Shown here in pieces: positions 45,025-53,836 of a stretch of 57,457 nucleotides of DNA. Position numbers and translations under genes: made by a program. Numbering within the stretch: position 1 is the first letter of the stretch; each line of letters starts with the position of its first letter. Location: NCBI GenBank assembly GCA_026391455.1, contig JAPLEH010000014.1:1-57457 (forward strand), written 5' to 3'. This DNA comes from Bacteroidota bacterium (lineage in GTDB: Bacteria; Bacteroidota; Bacteroidia; Chitinophagales; Chitinophagaceae). Below the pieces are notes generated by a model. That model was not told the DNA's origin, did no database searches, and worked only from the letters and a program-made list of their open reading frames with translations.

Positions 45025-47211
45025 TTAAAAGTGGCTTTCAGTTTTGCTTAACTCCCGCAACTGTTTTTGCAGCGCTTCCATTTTGAGCAGCAATTGGTTG
45101 ATTTGCTCTTGCTGTGCTTTTATGCTTTCGGTCAATAAAGGTATAACGGCGGCATAGTTCACTGCTTTATAACCATCGCTGCCGGTTTGCACTATTTGCG
45201 GTAATACCTGTTCTACTTCCTGTGCTATAAATCCAAACTGTAATTGCTCCGGGAAAGCCTTTTCGGCAAATTGCTGCCTGTTAAAATAATAGGATACACC
45301 CCGCAATTGCTGCACTAATTCAAGCGGACGCCGCAGGGGTTGAATATTTGTTTTAAAACGGCCATCGCTGGTAACATTAAATGCCATTGCATTTACAATA
45401 CCAGTAAAAGTGGCGCCACCTTCGGCCCAGAATTTTATTTTGCGCTGGGCCTGTATATTGCCGCCGCCCACAATATCCAGTGTGAAGGGTGTAAACGCGG
45501 CATAACCAATTTTACCGGCATCCACCTGCTTGCCCGCTATATTGGCACCCAGTTCAATTACATTATCATCATTCACCTTGATATCGCCATTCACATGCAG
45601 CAATGCCGTGGGCCTGCGTACTCCAATACCCACCATGCCATCCTGCTGTACCACCAGCGCTGTTTTTCGTGCGTTGGCCGAAGTGCCAATGCCAATCGTA
45701 AACAAGCGGTTGCTATCTGCCTTAAACACTACACCGTCGGCTGCAATCAGGGTATCGTTATAACGACCAATGGCCATTTCAGCAAAACTTTTGGCCCGGG
45801 TAAACTCACCCGCAGTAAACGAATTGTTACCGGTGGCAATGGTAGAGCCACCGGTGGCAGTTGCCACTTCGCCATGGGCCTGGGTAGCCACACCTGCAGC
45901 CAGTGTATAATAACCAGTGGCGTTGGAGAGCGAACCTATGGCGGTAGCGGCAAAGCCGGATGCCCTGGTTGAATAACCCGTGGTTAATGTAAAGTTGCTG
46001 GATGATATGGTACCGCCACCCATTGCGGTGGAGTAATCGCCGGAGGCAATTGTTTGATAACCCATGGCAGTGGAATAAGGACCGGAAGCGTTGGTATAAC
46101 TACCCATTGCAGTGGCCACCAAATTGGAGGCTATGGAAAACTCCCCCATGGCCGTGGCTTTTTGTCCGCTGGCTTCCGTTTGATAACCGAGGGTGGTGGT
46201 CATAATATTGGTGGCCTTGGTTTGAAAACCCAGGGCAGTTGCGCCCAATGCCGTGGCCTGCACACCCGACCCAATGGCCACGGTAAAGTTGCCCGATGCC
46301 TGCGAACCGGAACCTGCTGCAACGGAGGCATCGCCACTGGCGGAGACACCGTAGCCCACAGCAAAAGCATTAAAACCGCTGGCTATTGTTTCGTTCCCCA
46401 ATGCCACAGCATTAGTACCAATGGCCTGATTTTCACTGCCTGACACAAGGGCATAGTTACCTGATGCGATATTATACTCTCCAAAGGCGGTGGCACTTGT
46501 ACCTGTTGCACTATTGTTGTTGCCAATGGCCACTGCATACATGCCGGAAGCGGTACTGTTATTGCCAAAGGAGGTAGCCGCAATGTTCAAAGCCTTCGAC
46601 TCGTAGCCAAAAGCGGTGGCGGCATAGCCCGATGCAACGCTATTATAGCCCACTGCAGTACTGTAGGTGGCCAAAGCCTTTGAATTATATCCGGCTGCAA
46701 AACTGGCGTTGCCAATACTGTCGTTGTTCCAGTTGCTGTTAGTTACCGCACCTGTCCGAAAGGCGCCCTGTTTACCCGGTACAAAAAACAGCTTGGGTTG
46801 CAGACTGCCAATAGGGCCACTGATATCATAATTGATACTGTCCGCATTGAGGAGAAAATTTTTATTGTAGCTGCCTACCATATCCCTATAGACAATATTG
46901 TTGTTGAGCGGACTTACAATAAAAAAAGCCGAACCGTTGCTGATATTCGTCCACCCGGTACCATTATAAAAATAAAAACCCGGTGCCGCATCGGTTTGAT
47001 AAATCATTAATCCGATCACCGGCGTATCAATGGCCATTTTTTGTAAAACCGTTAACCGGGGTATCAGCAAGCCTTTATTGGTACTGCTGATGTCCAATGC
47101 GGCTGAATAGGCCGGGTTGTTGGTGCCGATGCCTACGTTTTGCGCCTGCACTGATATGCTGGTTATTAATGCAGCGCTGATGATAATAGAGTGAAATAGA
47201 TTTTTTTTCAT
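45025..47211 (-). CDS. YadA-like fibre protein with C-terminal peptidase S74 (endosialidase chaperone) domain
   Basis: 728 residues from Met at 47211 (signal peptide ending VQAQ). The N-terminal NVGIGTNNPAYSAALDISS motif starts a fibre. Residues ~140-470 are ~14-residue YadA-head-like repeats (ASGNYALVSGSENQAIG, TALGFQTKATNI, ATAMGEFSIAS). A neck module (GIGVRRPTALLHVNGDI, then ELGANIAGKQVDAGKIGYAA) is shared with the next two genes. The end is an S74 intramolecular chaperone domain: SDGRFKTNIQPLRRPLELV, FGFIAQEVEQVLPQIV, coiled coil LTESIKAQQEQINQLLLKME. By phage tailspike knowledge this domain trimerises the fibre and then cuts itself off. Confidence 0.88.
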   Translation of the reverse strand: MKKNLFHSIIISAALITSISVQAQNVGIGTNNPAYSAALDISSTNKGLLIPRLTVLQKMAIDTPVIGLMIYQTDAAPGFYFYNGTGWTNISNGSAFFIVSPLNNNIVYRDMVGSYNKNFLLNADSINYDISGPIGSLQPKLFFVPGKQGAFRTGAVTNSNWNNDSIGNASFAAGYNSKALATYSTAVGYNSVASGYAATAFGYESKALNIAATSFGNNSTASGMYAVAIGNNNSATGTSATAFGEYNIASGNYALVSGSENQAIGTNAVALGNETIASGFNAFAVGYGVSASGDASVAAGSGSQASGNFTVAIGSGVQATALGATALGFQTKATNIMTTTLGYQTEASGQKATAMGEFSIASNLVATAMGSYTNASGPYSTAMGYQTIASGDYSTAMGGGTISSSNFTLTTGYSTRASGFAATAIGSLSNATGYYTLAAGVATQAHGEVATATGGSTIATGNNSFTAGEFTRAKSFAEMAIGRYNDTLIAADGVVFKADSNRLFTIGIGTSANARKTALVVQQDGMVGIGVRRPTALLHVNGDIKVNDDNVIELGANIAGKQVDAGKIGYAAFTPFTLDIVGGGNIQAQRKIKFWAEGGATFTGIVNAMAFNVTSDGRFKTNIQPLRRPLELVQQLRGVSYYFNRQQFAEKAFPEQLQFGFIAQEVEQVLPQIVQTGSDGYKAVNYAAVIPLLTESIKAQQEQINQLLLKMEALQKQLRELSKTESHF

Positions 47212-47221
47212 ATGCCTGTAT

Positions 47222-48565
47222 TTAATTTGTTCTGAATAAAATGCCGTCAAGGCTTAAGAAAGCATTGGAGGCAATGGTGGCAATCATTACTTCGCCGGTG
47301 GGCAATACATCCACCCGGCCAAAAACATTATTGGCGTTTACAGTAAATAGTAGCCGGGCGGCGGGGCGGTACCCGGCCGGCAGTATAAACAGGATGGTAC
47401 TGGTGGCGGTTGTGCCGCTTTTTATCAGCCCCTGTATATGCACCATCCCTTCTTTATCTTTCCAGTAACCGGCATTGGCAAAGCCGTTGCCATGATTCAC
47501 CCAGCCATTGAGTAATGTTGGCGCCAGTACAGCATCCTGCGTCAGCACGGCGGTAACAGGCCCGGTAAAAGTGGCGCCGCCTTCGGCCCAGAATTTTATT
47601 TTCCGGTTACCCCCATCCGTTCCGGCGCCTGCAATATCCAGTGCATCAGGTGTAAACAACTGGTAGCCTATTTTACCGGCATTGAGTTCTTTGTTTTCTC
47701 CTGCGCCGAATTCCAGCACGGTTGGCCTGTTCAAACTGAGCAGTCCGTTGATGCTTACTTCGCCCGATTGCTCCACCACCAGGCCCGTGGCAGGAATGTA
47801 GGTGCCATATACGGTAAACAGCATGTCTATACCTGAATAAATAGTAGAGGTGCCCAATAGGTAAGGGTTACCGTTATTGCCCAGCCAGCCGGTTGCATTA
47901 GCCATACGGAGGCTATATTTTTTCCTTGCTTCCAGGTTCACACTATTTGGAAATATTATTGTGTAAGGCGTGGGAACGCTGTATGCCGGGTAGCTCAGGG
48001 AGACAGTGCCGGTTAGAGGAAAGCCCAGAAAATTGCCCTGAGGGCTGAAGCTTTCACCTTCGTACAGTTGCGCAGTGCAAGTAGTGGACGCCCAATTCTG
48101 AAAATAGACCCGTATGCTGTCCAGCCTGCATGGTACTGCTACTTCAAAGCTTTGCCAGCCACCATTTCCAGAATAATTCGAGCCGGCCGCCGTATTATCA
48201 GCCACTATGCCCGAAGTGATGTTGCCCATTTTTGCCAGGTTCATCCGGTTGCCTGACGTATTGATGATTGTGGTACGTTCCAGGTTGCCGCCCAATTGCA
48301 GTGTATCGCCGGTGCGCTCCAAGCCGTTTCGGCCGGTAGTAATAAATGCAGGGGTCGTCCATTCGGCATCGCCGGTAGCGGTGCTGCTTAATAATTTACC
48401 AGCCGCAGCGCCGCCGGTTATCCGCAGACTATCAGCCGTAATTTTTCCGGCTACCTGCAGGCGGCTTTGCGGGTTGCTGGTGCCAATGCCCACATTTTGC
48501 GCCCGGGCGGCTCCGGTGGTCAGCAGGAGGGCCAGGCAGATAATTTTTATAAATACTTCTTTCAT
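47222..48565 (-). CDS. Fibre-like surface protein with shared neck module and different tip
   Basis: 447 residues from Met at 48565 (signal peptide ending RAQ). NVGIGTSNPQSRLQVAGKIT begins a fibre, followed by a β-rich central region with a galactose-binding-like look (WQSFEVAVPCRLDSIRVYFQ, KKYSLRMANATGW). Then the neck module LEFGAGENKELNAGKIGYQL ... FWAEGGATFTG. The C-terminal ~95 residues (LLNGWVNHGNGFANAGYWKD, GRVDVLPTGEVMIATI) form a different, tail-fibre-like tip. Gap of 10 bp to the S74 gene. Adhesion or structural role inferred. Confidence 0.8.
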   Translation of the reverse strand: MKEVFIKIICLALLLTTGAARAQNVGIGTSNPQSRLQVAGKITADSLRITGGAAAGKLLSSTATGDAEWTTPAFITTGRNGLERTGDTLQLGGNLERTTIINTSGNRMNLAKMGNITSGIVADNTAAGSNYSGNGGWQSFEVAVPCRLDSIRVYFQNWASTTCTAQLYEGESFSPQGNFLGFPLTGTVSLSYPAYSVPTPYTIIFPNSVNLEARKKYSLRMANATGWLGNNGNPYLLGTSTIYSGIDMLFTVYGTYIPATGLVVEQSGEVSINGLLSLNRPTVLEFGAGENKELNAGKIGYQLFTPDALDIAGAGTDGGNRKIKFWAEGGATFTGPVTAVLTQDAVLAPTLLNGWVNHGNGFANAGYWKDKEGMVHIQGLIKSGTTATSTILFILPAGYRPAARLLFTVNANNVFGRVDVLPTGEVMIATIASNAFLSLDGILFRTN

Positions 48566-48593
48566 TGCTGGACTGTTGAATGGTTGGTTATGA

Positions 48594-49238
48594 TCAGTTA
48601 ATTCTGGCACAGTTACAGTAAATACGGATGGAGCGGGAGGCTGAACCGTTATCGTTGGTCACTATCAGCCGCCAGTTGGTGAGCGGTGCGTTAATATCGG
48701 GGCCGGAATAGTTGACGGTAATATCGGCAGCAGCTACATTAAAATCGCGGTGTCCGCCACCGCCCGTAATTAACCGCGTACCACTGGGGCAGGCAATCGT
48801 ATAAAGGCCCAGGCTGCCGGAAGTAAGCGTATAATCATTATATACATACACGAGACCGGCACTGATGGTACCATTTACCGTTAAGTCCTGGCCAATAGTA
48901 GCATTGTTGAAAACCGCTAAATCTGTATTCCCAACTATATCTCCTTTAAACACGGAGCCGCCCTCGGCCCAAAAAGTTATTCTACGGTTTGTCTGGGCCG
49001 TACCTGCCCCTACAATATCAAGGCCTGTAGGGCTAAACACCTGGTAACCTATTTTACCGGCATTGATTTCCTTACCAGAAATACCGGCACCAAACTCCAG
49101 CGTATAGACACTGTCAATTTTTAGATTGCCACCCACATGCAGCCTGGCAGTGGGATTGGCGGTGCCGATACCCACGTTTTGAGAAAGGGCCCCAGTCGTC
49201 ACCATAGCCAGCAAGGCCAGCAGTTGTAATTTCTTCAT
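48594..49238 (-). CDS. Short fibre-like surface protein with shared neck module
   Basis: 214 residues from Met at 49238 (MKKLQLLALLAMVTTGALSQ signal). The ORF runs upstream to 49406, but the extra 56 residues are not credible. NVGIGTANPTARLHVGGNLK motif, neck module TLEFGAGISGKEINAGKIGY ... DIVGAGTAQTN ... FWAEGGSVFKGDIVG, and a distinct tip (TIACPSGTRLITGGGGHRDF). First of the three tandem fibre genes, 28 bp before the next. No S74 domain. Confidence 0.78.
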   Translation of the reverse strand: MKKLQLLALLAMVTTGALSQNVGIGTANPTARLHVGGNLKIDSVYTLEFGAGISGKEINAGKIGYQVFSPTGLDIVGAGTAQTNRRITFWAEGGSVFKGDIVGNTDLAVFNNATIGQDLTVNGTISAGLVYVYNDYTLTSGSLGLYTIACPSGTRLITGGGGHRDFNVAAADITVNYSGPDINAPLTNWRLIVTNDNGSASRSIRIYCNCARIN

Positions 49239-49413
49239 GTTTCTATTTTTATTATATGGTTTTGAAATAAATGTCGTTAGCTGCATCCCTGCATGTTGGA
49301 TATACCTGGCATGCCTATCCCAACTAACTGAGCCGCTGTCAACAGGCATGGTAGGCGCCGGTGTATAATGGTTGTACATAAAGCGTAGTGAATGTGATGT
49401 GATCAAAAATTGT

Positions 49414-49566
49414 TTATCGACGGATGCTCGTTGAAATATCTTTTAACCGGTTGTTCAGTTGCCGGGTGCGCTGCCGGCTTTCATAAAGCAGATACAGTAA
49501 TAATAAAAGCGAAACCAACAGCAGCAGCCAGACTATTTTGTTTGATTTATTATTCCTAAACCACAT
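49414..49566 (-). CDS. Small single-helix membrane protein
   Basis: 50 residues from ATG 49566 (MWFRNNKSNKIVWLLLLVSL). A longer frame from 49653 exists, but the N-terminal part is not convincing. One strong membrane helix (~12-29, IVWLLLLVSLLLLLYLLY) is followed by a charged tail (ESRQRTRQLNNRLKDISTSI). It lies between the TPR-HTH regulator and the fibre genes, same strand. Function unknown. Could be a regulator of its neighbour or spurious. Confidence 0.45.
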   Translation of the reverse strand: MWFRNNKSNKIVWLLLLVSLLLLLYLLYESRQRTRQLNNRLKDISTSIRR

Positions 49567-49732
49567 GTTACACTGTTGAAAGCCTAAAATAAAATGATGG
49601 GGAGGGGCATTCCAATTTTTGAGCGGGACATAACGGGACAGTACCCGTGACAAAGTGTGACGGACAGACCAACCGGTTGAAAATCAGTATAAAGGAAACT
49701 GCTTAATAACGTGAGTGCAAGTGGAGAAAGGT

Positions 49733-51442
49733 TTATGCAATACGCTTAATGAAGTCTTCGGGTTCGGCGTCGGAAGGCAGTTGCAGTCGCTGGCGAAGGC
49801 GGCTTTTGGTTTTGCGAACGGCATCGGCACCAATACCCAGCATAGTGGCAATATGTTTGTTGCCCAGATTTAATTTAATGAGTGCCGCATAGCGTAGTTC
49901 GGCGGAGGTAATGCCGGGGGCCTTTTGTTGTAACTGTGCCATAAAACCGGGATGGGCCCGTTCAAACATTTCTTTAAAATGGAGCCAGTCATTTTCGGTA
50001 AGTATAGACTGATGCAGCAGTTCTTCGTTGATCTGCAAATGCTGCTTTTGTAATTGCAGTTGCAGTTGCTCAATCAATTCGTTCTTTTCAATATTGTGCC
50101 GGGCAAATTCCTCCAGTTGCTGGCGGGCATTTTTCATTTCCATCTCCGCCTTCTCTTTTTGATACATCAGTTGTTGCTGGTGAATATAATGGCGTTGCTT
50201 TTGCCATCGAAAATAAAGCCAGCCGCAAATCAGTAACAGCCCTATGCCGGCCAGTAGCAGGTTACGTCTTTTTTTCTCGTCTTTCTTTTCCCGAATGAGT
50301 ATTTGTATCCGGTTGCTAGTTTTTTCAAATTCAAGCCGCGTTTGCACCACATCGGCCCGGTTGCGGGCGAGGGCCTGATTCAGCGAATCATTGAGATGAT
50401 TGTACCAGTCGGCATAATAAAAGGCACTGTCGGTGGGGCCCAACCGCCTGTATACAGCACTTACCGCCATACAGGCATTGCGCAGATAACCGGGATTTAC
50501 AAAAGGTACACTTCGTACAATTTGTAACCCTTTTTTTGCCAGCAAAAGGGCACTGTCGGTTTTATTGCGGTGCAGATAAATCAGTGCGATGCGGTGCAGC
50601 GTATTGCCCGAATTGGCCACTTCTTTATTAATATTGGTGTGATAGTCTTTCCACAAAAGTGGCAGGGCTTTATCATATTCTTTTTGTTCAAAATAAAGCC
50701 AGCCGATATTACCTGCTGCAATGGCTTCCCATACCGTATCGCCACTGGCCCTTGCGGCTTCCATGCTGCGGTTGTACCAGTACTGGGCGCTGTCATACCG
50801 GCCCAACTGCTGCCAGGTAAGGGCCAGAGTGTTCATAACGCTCGCGTGAGACCGGTGATTCAAGGTCTTCATGCTAATAGTAGTACGCAACCATTGAATT
50901 GCCTGCTTATACTCCTGCATGGCATATAATAGCTCACCCAACTTACCATAATGCTGTACATTCCTGAAGTAAAAGCAGTCGCTGCCCAGTTGCTGGCGCA
51001 GTTCGGCCGATTTTAGAAAATAAAACAGGGCGGTTTCAGGTTTACCGGTACCATGACATTGGTCGCCGTAGGATTCAAAAGATTGAATCATCAGCCGAAT
51101 ATCACCGCTTTCAACAGCCCGGTTCACGGCTTCCTGCAGGCAGGTGCTGGTGTCGGGTTGATTGAAGGGAGGACGTATCAACATCACCCCCTTCCAGGCC
51201 AGGCTGCGGGCCGCTACATAATCGTCGCTGCTGGTGCTGTAGCGGTTGAAATTATCAAATAGTTGTACCCGGGTGGCCGAGTCGGCTTTATTGTAGGTAA
51301 CCAGCATTACGGAATCATTGTACCGGAACAGGAGTTCGTTCCGGTTGCTCAAAAGGCGCAGCAAAGCTTTTTGATCTGGCGGCTGTGCGGCTGATAAAAA
51401 ACCGGTAAAAAGGAAGATATATAAAAGATGGCGGGGGTTCAT
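49733..51442 (-). CDS. TPR-containing membrane protein with C-terminal HTH
   Basis: 569 residues from Met at 51442 (signal-like MNPRHLLYIFLFTGFLSAAQ). Periplasmic TPR array (~60-375: AALFYFLKSAELRQQLGS, WQQLGRYDSAQYWYNRSM, GNIGWLYFEQKEYDKALPLL), a membrane helix (~393-410, LLLAGIGLLLICGWLYF), a coiled coil, then a C-terminal helix-turn-helix (AALIKLNLGNKHIATMLGIG ... VRKTKSRLRQRLQ). This is the Bacteroidota one-component type in which the helix-turn-helix reads DNA from a membrane protein. Upstream of and co-oriented with the fibre cluster, so it may control it. Confidence 0.87.
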   Translation of the reverse strand: MNPRHLLYIFLFTGFLSAAQPPDQKALLRLLSNRNELLFRYNDSVMLVTYNKADSATRVQLFDNFNRYSTSSDDYVAARSLAWKGVMLIRPPFNQPDTSTCLQEAVNRAVESGDIRLMIQSFESYGDQCHGTGKPETALFYFLKSAELRQQLGSDCFYFRNVQHYGKLGELLYAMQEYKQAIQWLRTTISMKTLNHRSHASVMNTLALTWQQLGRYDSAQYWYNRSMEAARASGDTVWEAIAAGNIGWLYFEQKEYDKALPLLWKDYHTNINKEVANSGNTLHRIALIYLHRNKTDSALLLAKKGLQIVRSVPFVNPGYLRNACMAVSAVYRRLGPTDSAFYYADWYNHLNDSLNQALARNRADVVQTRLEFEKTSNRIQILIREKKDEKKRRNLLLAGIGLLLICGWLYFRWQKQRHYIHQQQLMYQKEKAEMEMKNARQQLEEFARHNIEKNELIEQLQLQLQKQHLQINEELLHQSILTENDWLHFKEMFERAHPGFMAQLQQKAPGITSAELRYAALIKLNLGNKHIATMLGIGADAVRKTKSRLRQRLQLPSDAEPEDFIKRIA

Positions 51443-51463
51443 TACAGTTGCAAAATAGTACAA

Positions 51464-51829
51464 GTGAAACTAAAGTATGCTATTATACGATCATCCCAAA
51501 GTCAAATATTTCGCTTTTCATAATAATATAATAATTCAGTACGCCGCTACGAATGCTACTATACTACGGATTGTTTGGAGCGTTGAGCTTGTTCTCCCAC
51601 TTTAGTCCGACCTGACGATATTCCTATTTATTTTATTGAAACAGTTCATTGATGGCCGCAGAAAAGAACTGCCGGATTTGATGTGGCATACGATCCGATA
51701 TTAATATCATTGCTGTCAAAAAAAGGTTCGGGATGTATGGAAGAAGGGGCAAATCAATGCTCAGTTTATCGGAGCTATATTTGTCCAGCTCCATTTAAGT
51801 ACAGTTAGCTGAAGCGATAAACAGCCTCA
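51464..51829. other. Intergenic 366 bp, possible decayed sequence
   Basis: No supported gene. Between two minus-strand genes. Part of it (51640-51690) reads FIDGRRKELPDLMWHTIR in one frame, then stops. Other frames give short fragments. It may be a decayed gene, but no family is recognised. Confidence 0.3.
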
Positions 51830-52381
51830 CTAATCCGCTTTCTCCGAAGCATAATATAAAATACCAAACAAGCCTTTCCGGAAAACTATTTTCACGGTAT
51901 CCTTATTTTTTAAAGCAGGCTGGTATATCTTATCAGTAATAGTCTCGTCGAAAATTATCTTATCGGTGGAAATATCATACAAAAGCAAATTCGCTTTCTT
52001 GTGCTCCGTTCCGTTCATATACGAAGCCAGGTAAGTCTTGTGAACCTCACCCCGACTTAACTGGCGATTGAGAAATAAAACTGTATTTAATACAATATCC
52101 TGAAAAATGAAAAGGTAAAATGCCTGCAACACACATACCACTAAAACAAAAATACCTGCCTGCCGAAATGACGGGGTATGGTACCATACATAGGCGAACA
52201 ATACAAGACTGATACTTGTGCCCAATCCGATCAAAATAGTAGCGAGCCAATCCTTTTTAAATTGTCTGATATCATTCGAAGTATAATAAAGCTGCTGTGC
52301 GGGCCCCCAAAATATCACAAGAAAGGTCAAAGCAATGATAAAAATAATCCGCAACTTATGTTCTTTCAAAAACTTTTCCAT
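51830..52381 (-). CDS. Membrane protein of unknown function
   Basis: 183 residues from Met at 52381 (MEKFLKEHKLRIIFIIALTF). Three hydrophobic helices: ~10-28 (RIIFIIALTFLVIFWGPAQQ), ~47-65 (LATILIGLGTSISLVLFAYV) and ~74-95 (GIFVLVVCVLQAFYLFIFQD). The C-terminal ~80 residues are soluble and β-rich (YLASYMNGTEHKKANLLLYD, KIVFRKGLFGILYYA). No recognised family. Faces the plus-strand 77-residue gene with ~250 bp between. Confidence 0.65.
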   Translation of the reverse strand: MEKFLKEHKLRIIFIIALTFLVIFWGPAQQLYYTSNDIRQFKKDWLATILIGLGTSISLVLFAYVWYHTPSFRQAGIFVLVVCVLQAFYLFIFQDIVLNTVLFLNRQLSRGEVHKTYLASYMNGTEHKKANLLLYDISTDKIIFDETITDKIYQPALKNKDTVKIVFRKGLFGILYYASEKAD

Positions 52382-52570
52382 GACTAAGTACACGCAAGTT
52401 AAACAATCAGCAGCATCCGCCAGAAAACCGATTCATTTTCATTTGCCTGAATTTACTTCTGTAAAAACACTTATTTTTTCGCTTTAATTCGAAATACTTA
52501 GTTAGTAAAAAGAAATATTCAACAACCAATTTCCATTTTCGTACCCACAATATGCCGTTTCGTCAATCAA

Positions 52571-52600
52571 TTGTTGCGAATATGGATTCCCTTAATTTTT
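52571..52600 (+). promoter_or_regulatory. Promoter of the 77-residue gene
   Basis: TTG at 52571-52573, a 19-nt spacer, TAATTTTT at 52593-52600 (one mismatch to TAnnTTTG). Predicted start near 52606, ~32 nt ahead of the ATG. Confidence 0.5.
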
Positions 52601-52637
52601 TTTATTAGTTTTATCGCTCACAAAATATTTTTAACCT

Positions 52638-52871
52638 ATGTTAACTCCCGAAGAAAACGAATACAGCGACGAACTGATCCGTAAAGCACTCCAGGGGCCG
52701 CCTTTACCCGGAGACCCTGTAGAGGAACTGATTGCCACCGGAAAAGCCATCTTCATTTTAATGCGTCATAGCAAAGCAGATCCCGAACTGAAAAAAGTTT
52801 TTTACCAGTTGGAAAAACAATTCCTGAATTATGCCGACCAATTAAAAAATAGAAAGAGAGCTGAACCGTAA
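52638..52871 (+). CDS. Small soluble protein of unknown function
   Basis: 77 residues, highly charged, helical: EENEYSDELIRKALQGPPLP, EELIATGKAIFILMRHSKAD, KKVFYQLEKQFLNYADQLKN. No signal peptide or motif. It has a good promoter in front and a terminator behind, so it is probably a real monocistronic gene. Function not known. Confidence 0.6.
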   Translation: MLTPEENEYSDELIRKALQGPPLPGDPVEELIATGKAIFILMRHSKADPELKKVFYQLEKQFLNYADQLKNRKRAEP

Positions 52872-52912
52872 AGCTTCGCAATCAACTGTCTGACCGTAAA
52901 TATATACGCAAC

Positions 52913-52946
52913 AAAAAGCATCCCGCCAGTGGCTGGGGTGCTTTTT
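52913..52946 (+). terminator. Terminator after the 77-residue gene
   Basis: AAAAAGCATCCC (52913-52924) with GGGGTGCTTTTT (52935-52946): 12-bp stem with one wobble pair, 10-nt loop, and T-rich at the end. Confidence 0.82.
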
Positions 52947-53113
52947 CCTTTGGAAACATCGCACGTAAAAAAAAAGGTGAAAATACCATTGGCCATGTAA
53001 TTGTTTCATTCTTTCTTCGCTCCAGTACTTACAACGGGCTGCATGCACCGCCCCCATCTCTACCTTGGGAAAACGAGTTTATTCATTTAATAACTTATTA
53101 AAACATTATCATT

Positions 53114-53674
53114 ATGCCCATAACAGGAATTGGCTGGGAACTGCATGTTATACGCAAAACTGAACAAAAGCGATCATCAGATGGAAAAATCCGAACCGTA
53201 GGCAGGTACCAGGTCTACCACGACGGCGTTGCTCAAACTGGTGCAGGCTTATCCGGCACCATGGCAGAAACCCGGGGCCCCGGAGCGAATAAGCCAACGG
53301 GCAATAAAAAAAGGATCGAAGAGGGCCGCTACCCGCTGAATACACAGGATGGAGATAATTATGTGACGCATAATTATAAAGAATCCGAAAGCACCACCGC
53401 CACGCCCAAGCCGGGCCTTTTAGTAGCCAATACGAATCAGCGTATTGGAATACTGATTCATCCGGGCAAAAATTTCCTGGCCAGTGTGGGTTGTTTCAAC
53501 CCCTGCACCTCCCTGTCCAATGAAACAGTACTGATTGATTATGTACCCAGCCGCAAACGGGTGATCGCTATGATCAACGACCTGAAAAACTATAGCGGCA
53601 CAGCTTTTCCTGCCACCAACGGCAAACGCATACCCAATGCATTTTTAGTGGTAGAAGGCGAACCGGCGCTCTGA
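53114..53674 (+). CDS. DUF5675-like protein
   Basis: 186 residues, no signal peptide. Recalls the DUF5675 family: KRIEEGRYPLNTQDGDN and IGILIHPGKNFLASVGCFNP, the latter resembling the His...Cys active-site layout of L,D-transpeptidase-like folds (HPG, SVGCF). The N-terminal part (ELHVIRKTEQKRSSDGKI) is unique. It may be of phage or type VI/tail origin, or a cell-wall enzyme. Monocistronic, with a strong terminator 24 bp after the stop. Confidence 0.6.
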   Translation: MPITGIGWELHVIRKTEQKRSSDGKIRTVGRYQVYHDGVAQTGAGLSGTMAETRGPGANKPTGNKKRIEEGRYPLNTQDGDNYVTHNYKESESTTATPKPGLLVANTNQRIGILIHPGKNFLASVGCFNPCTSLSNETVLIDYVPSRKRVIAMINDLKNYSGTAFPATNGKRIPNAFLVVEGEPAL

Positions 53675-53697
53675 CCCGTACAGCAAACATTACCCGT

Positions 53698-53734
53698 ATC
53701 AGGAGCGGATCAGCATCAGTTACCCGCTCCTGAT
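53698..53734 (+). terminator. Terminator after the DUF5675-like gene
   Basis: ATCAGGAGCGG (53698-53708) pairs perfectly with CCGCTCCTGAT (53724-53734), an 11-bp stem with 15-nt loop. No T run follows, so it could act as a transcript-end stabiliser or processing hairpin. Confidence 0.7.
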
Positions 53735-53836
53735 TGCGTGTAAACTTGTTGCGGAATTATGTGAAGAAATATTCTACCGGATAAGCATACCTGCGTTAGT
53801 GATTTCTGATTAATTTAGTTGAAATCACTAAAGATC

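Noticed and set aside
45340-45972. 210-residue plus-strand ORF inside the S74 fibre gene
   Set aside because: Antisense to a repeat-rich coding region. Its composition follows the repeats, and no domain is recognisable.
51640-51820. Decayed transposase or integrase between the TPR-HTH gene and the 51830 gene
   Set aside because: Only one short reading is suggestive, with no family motif, so it is recorded as unassigned intergenic DNA.
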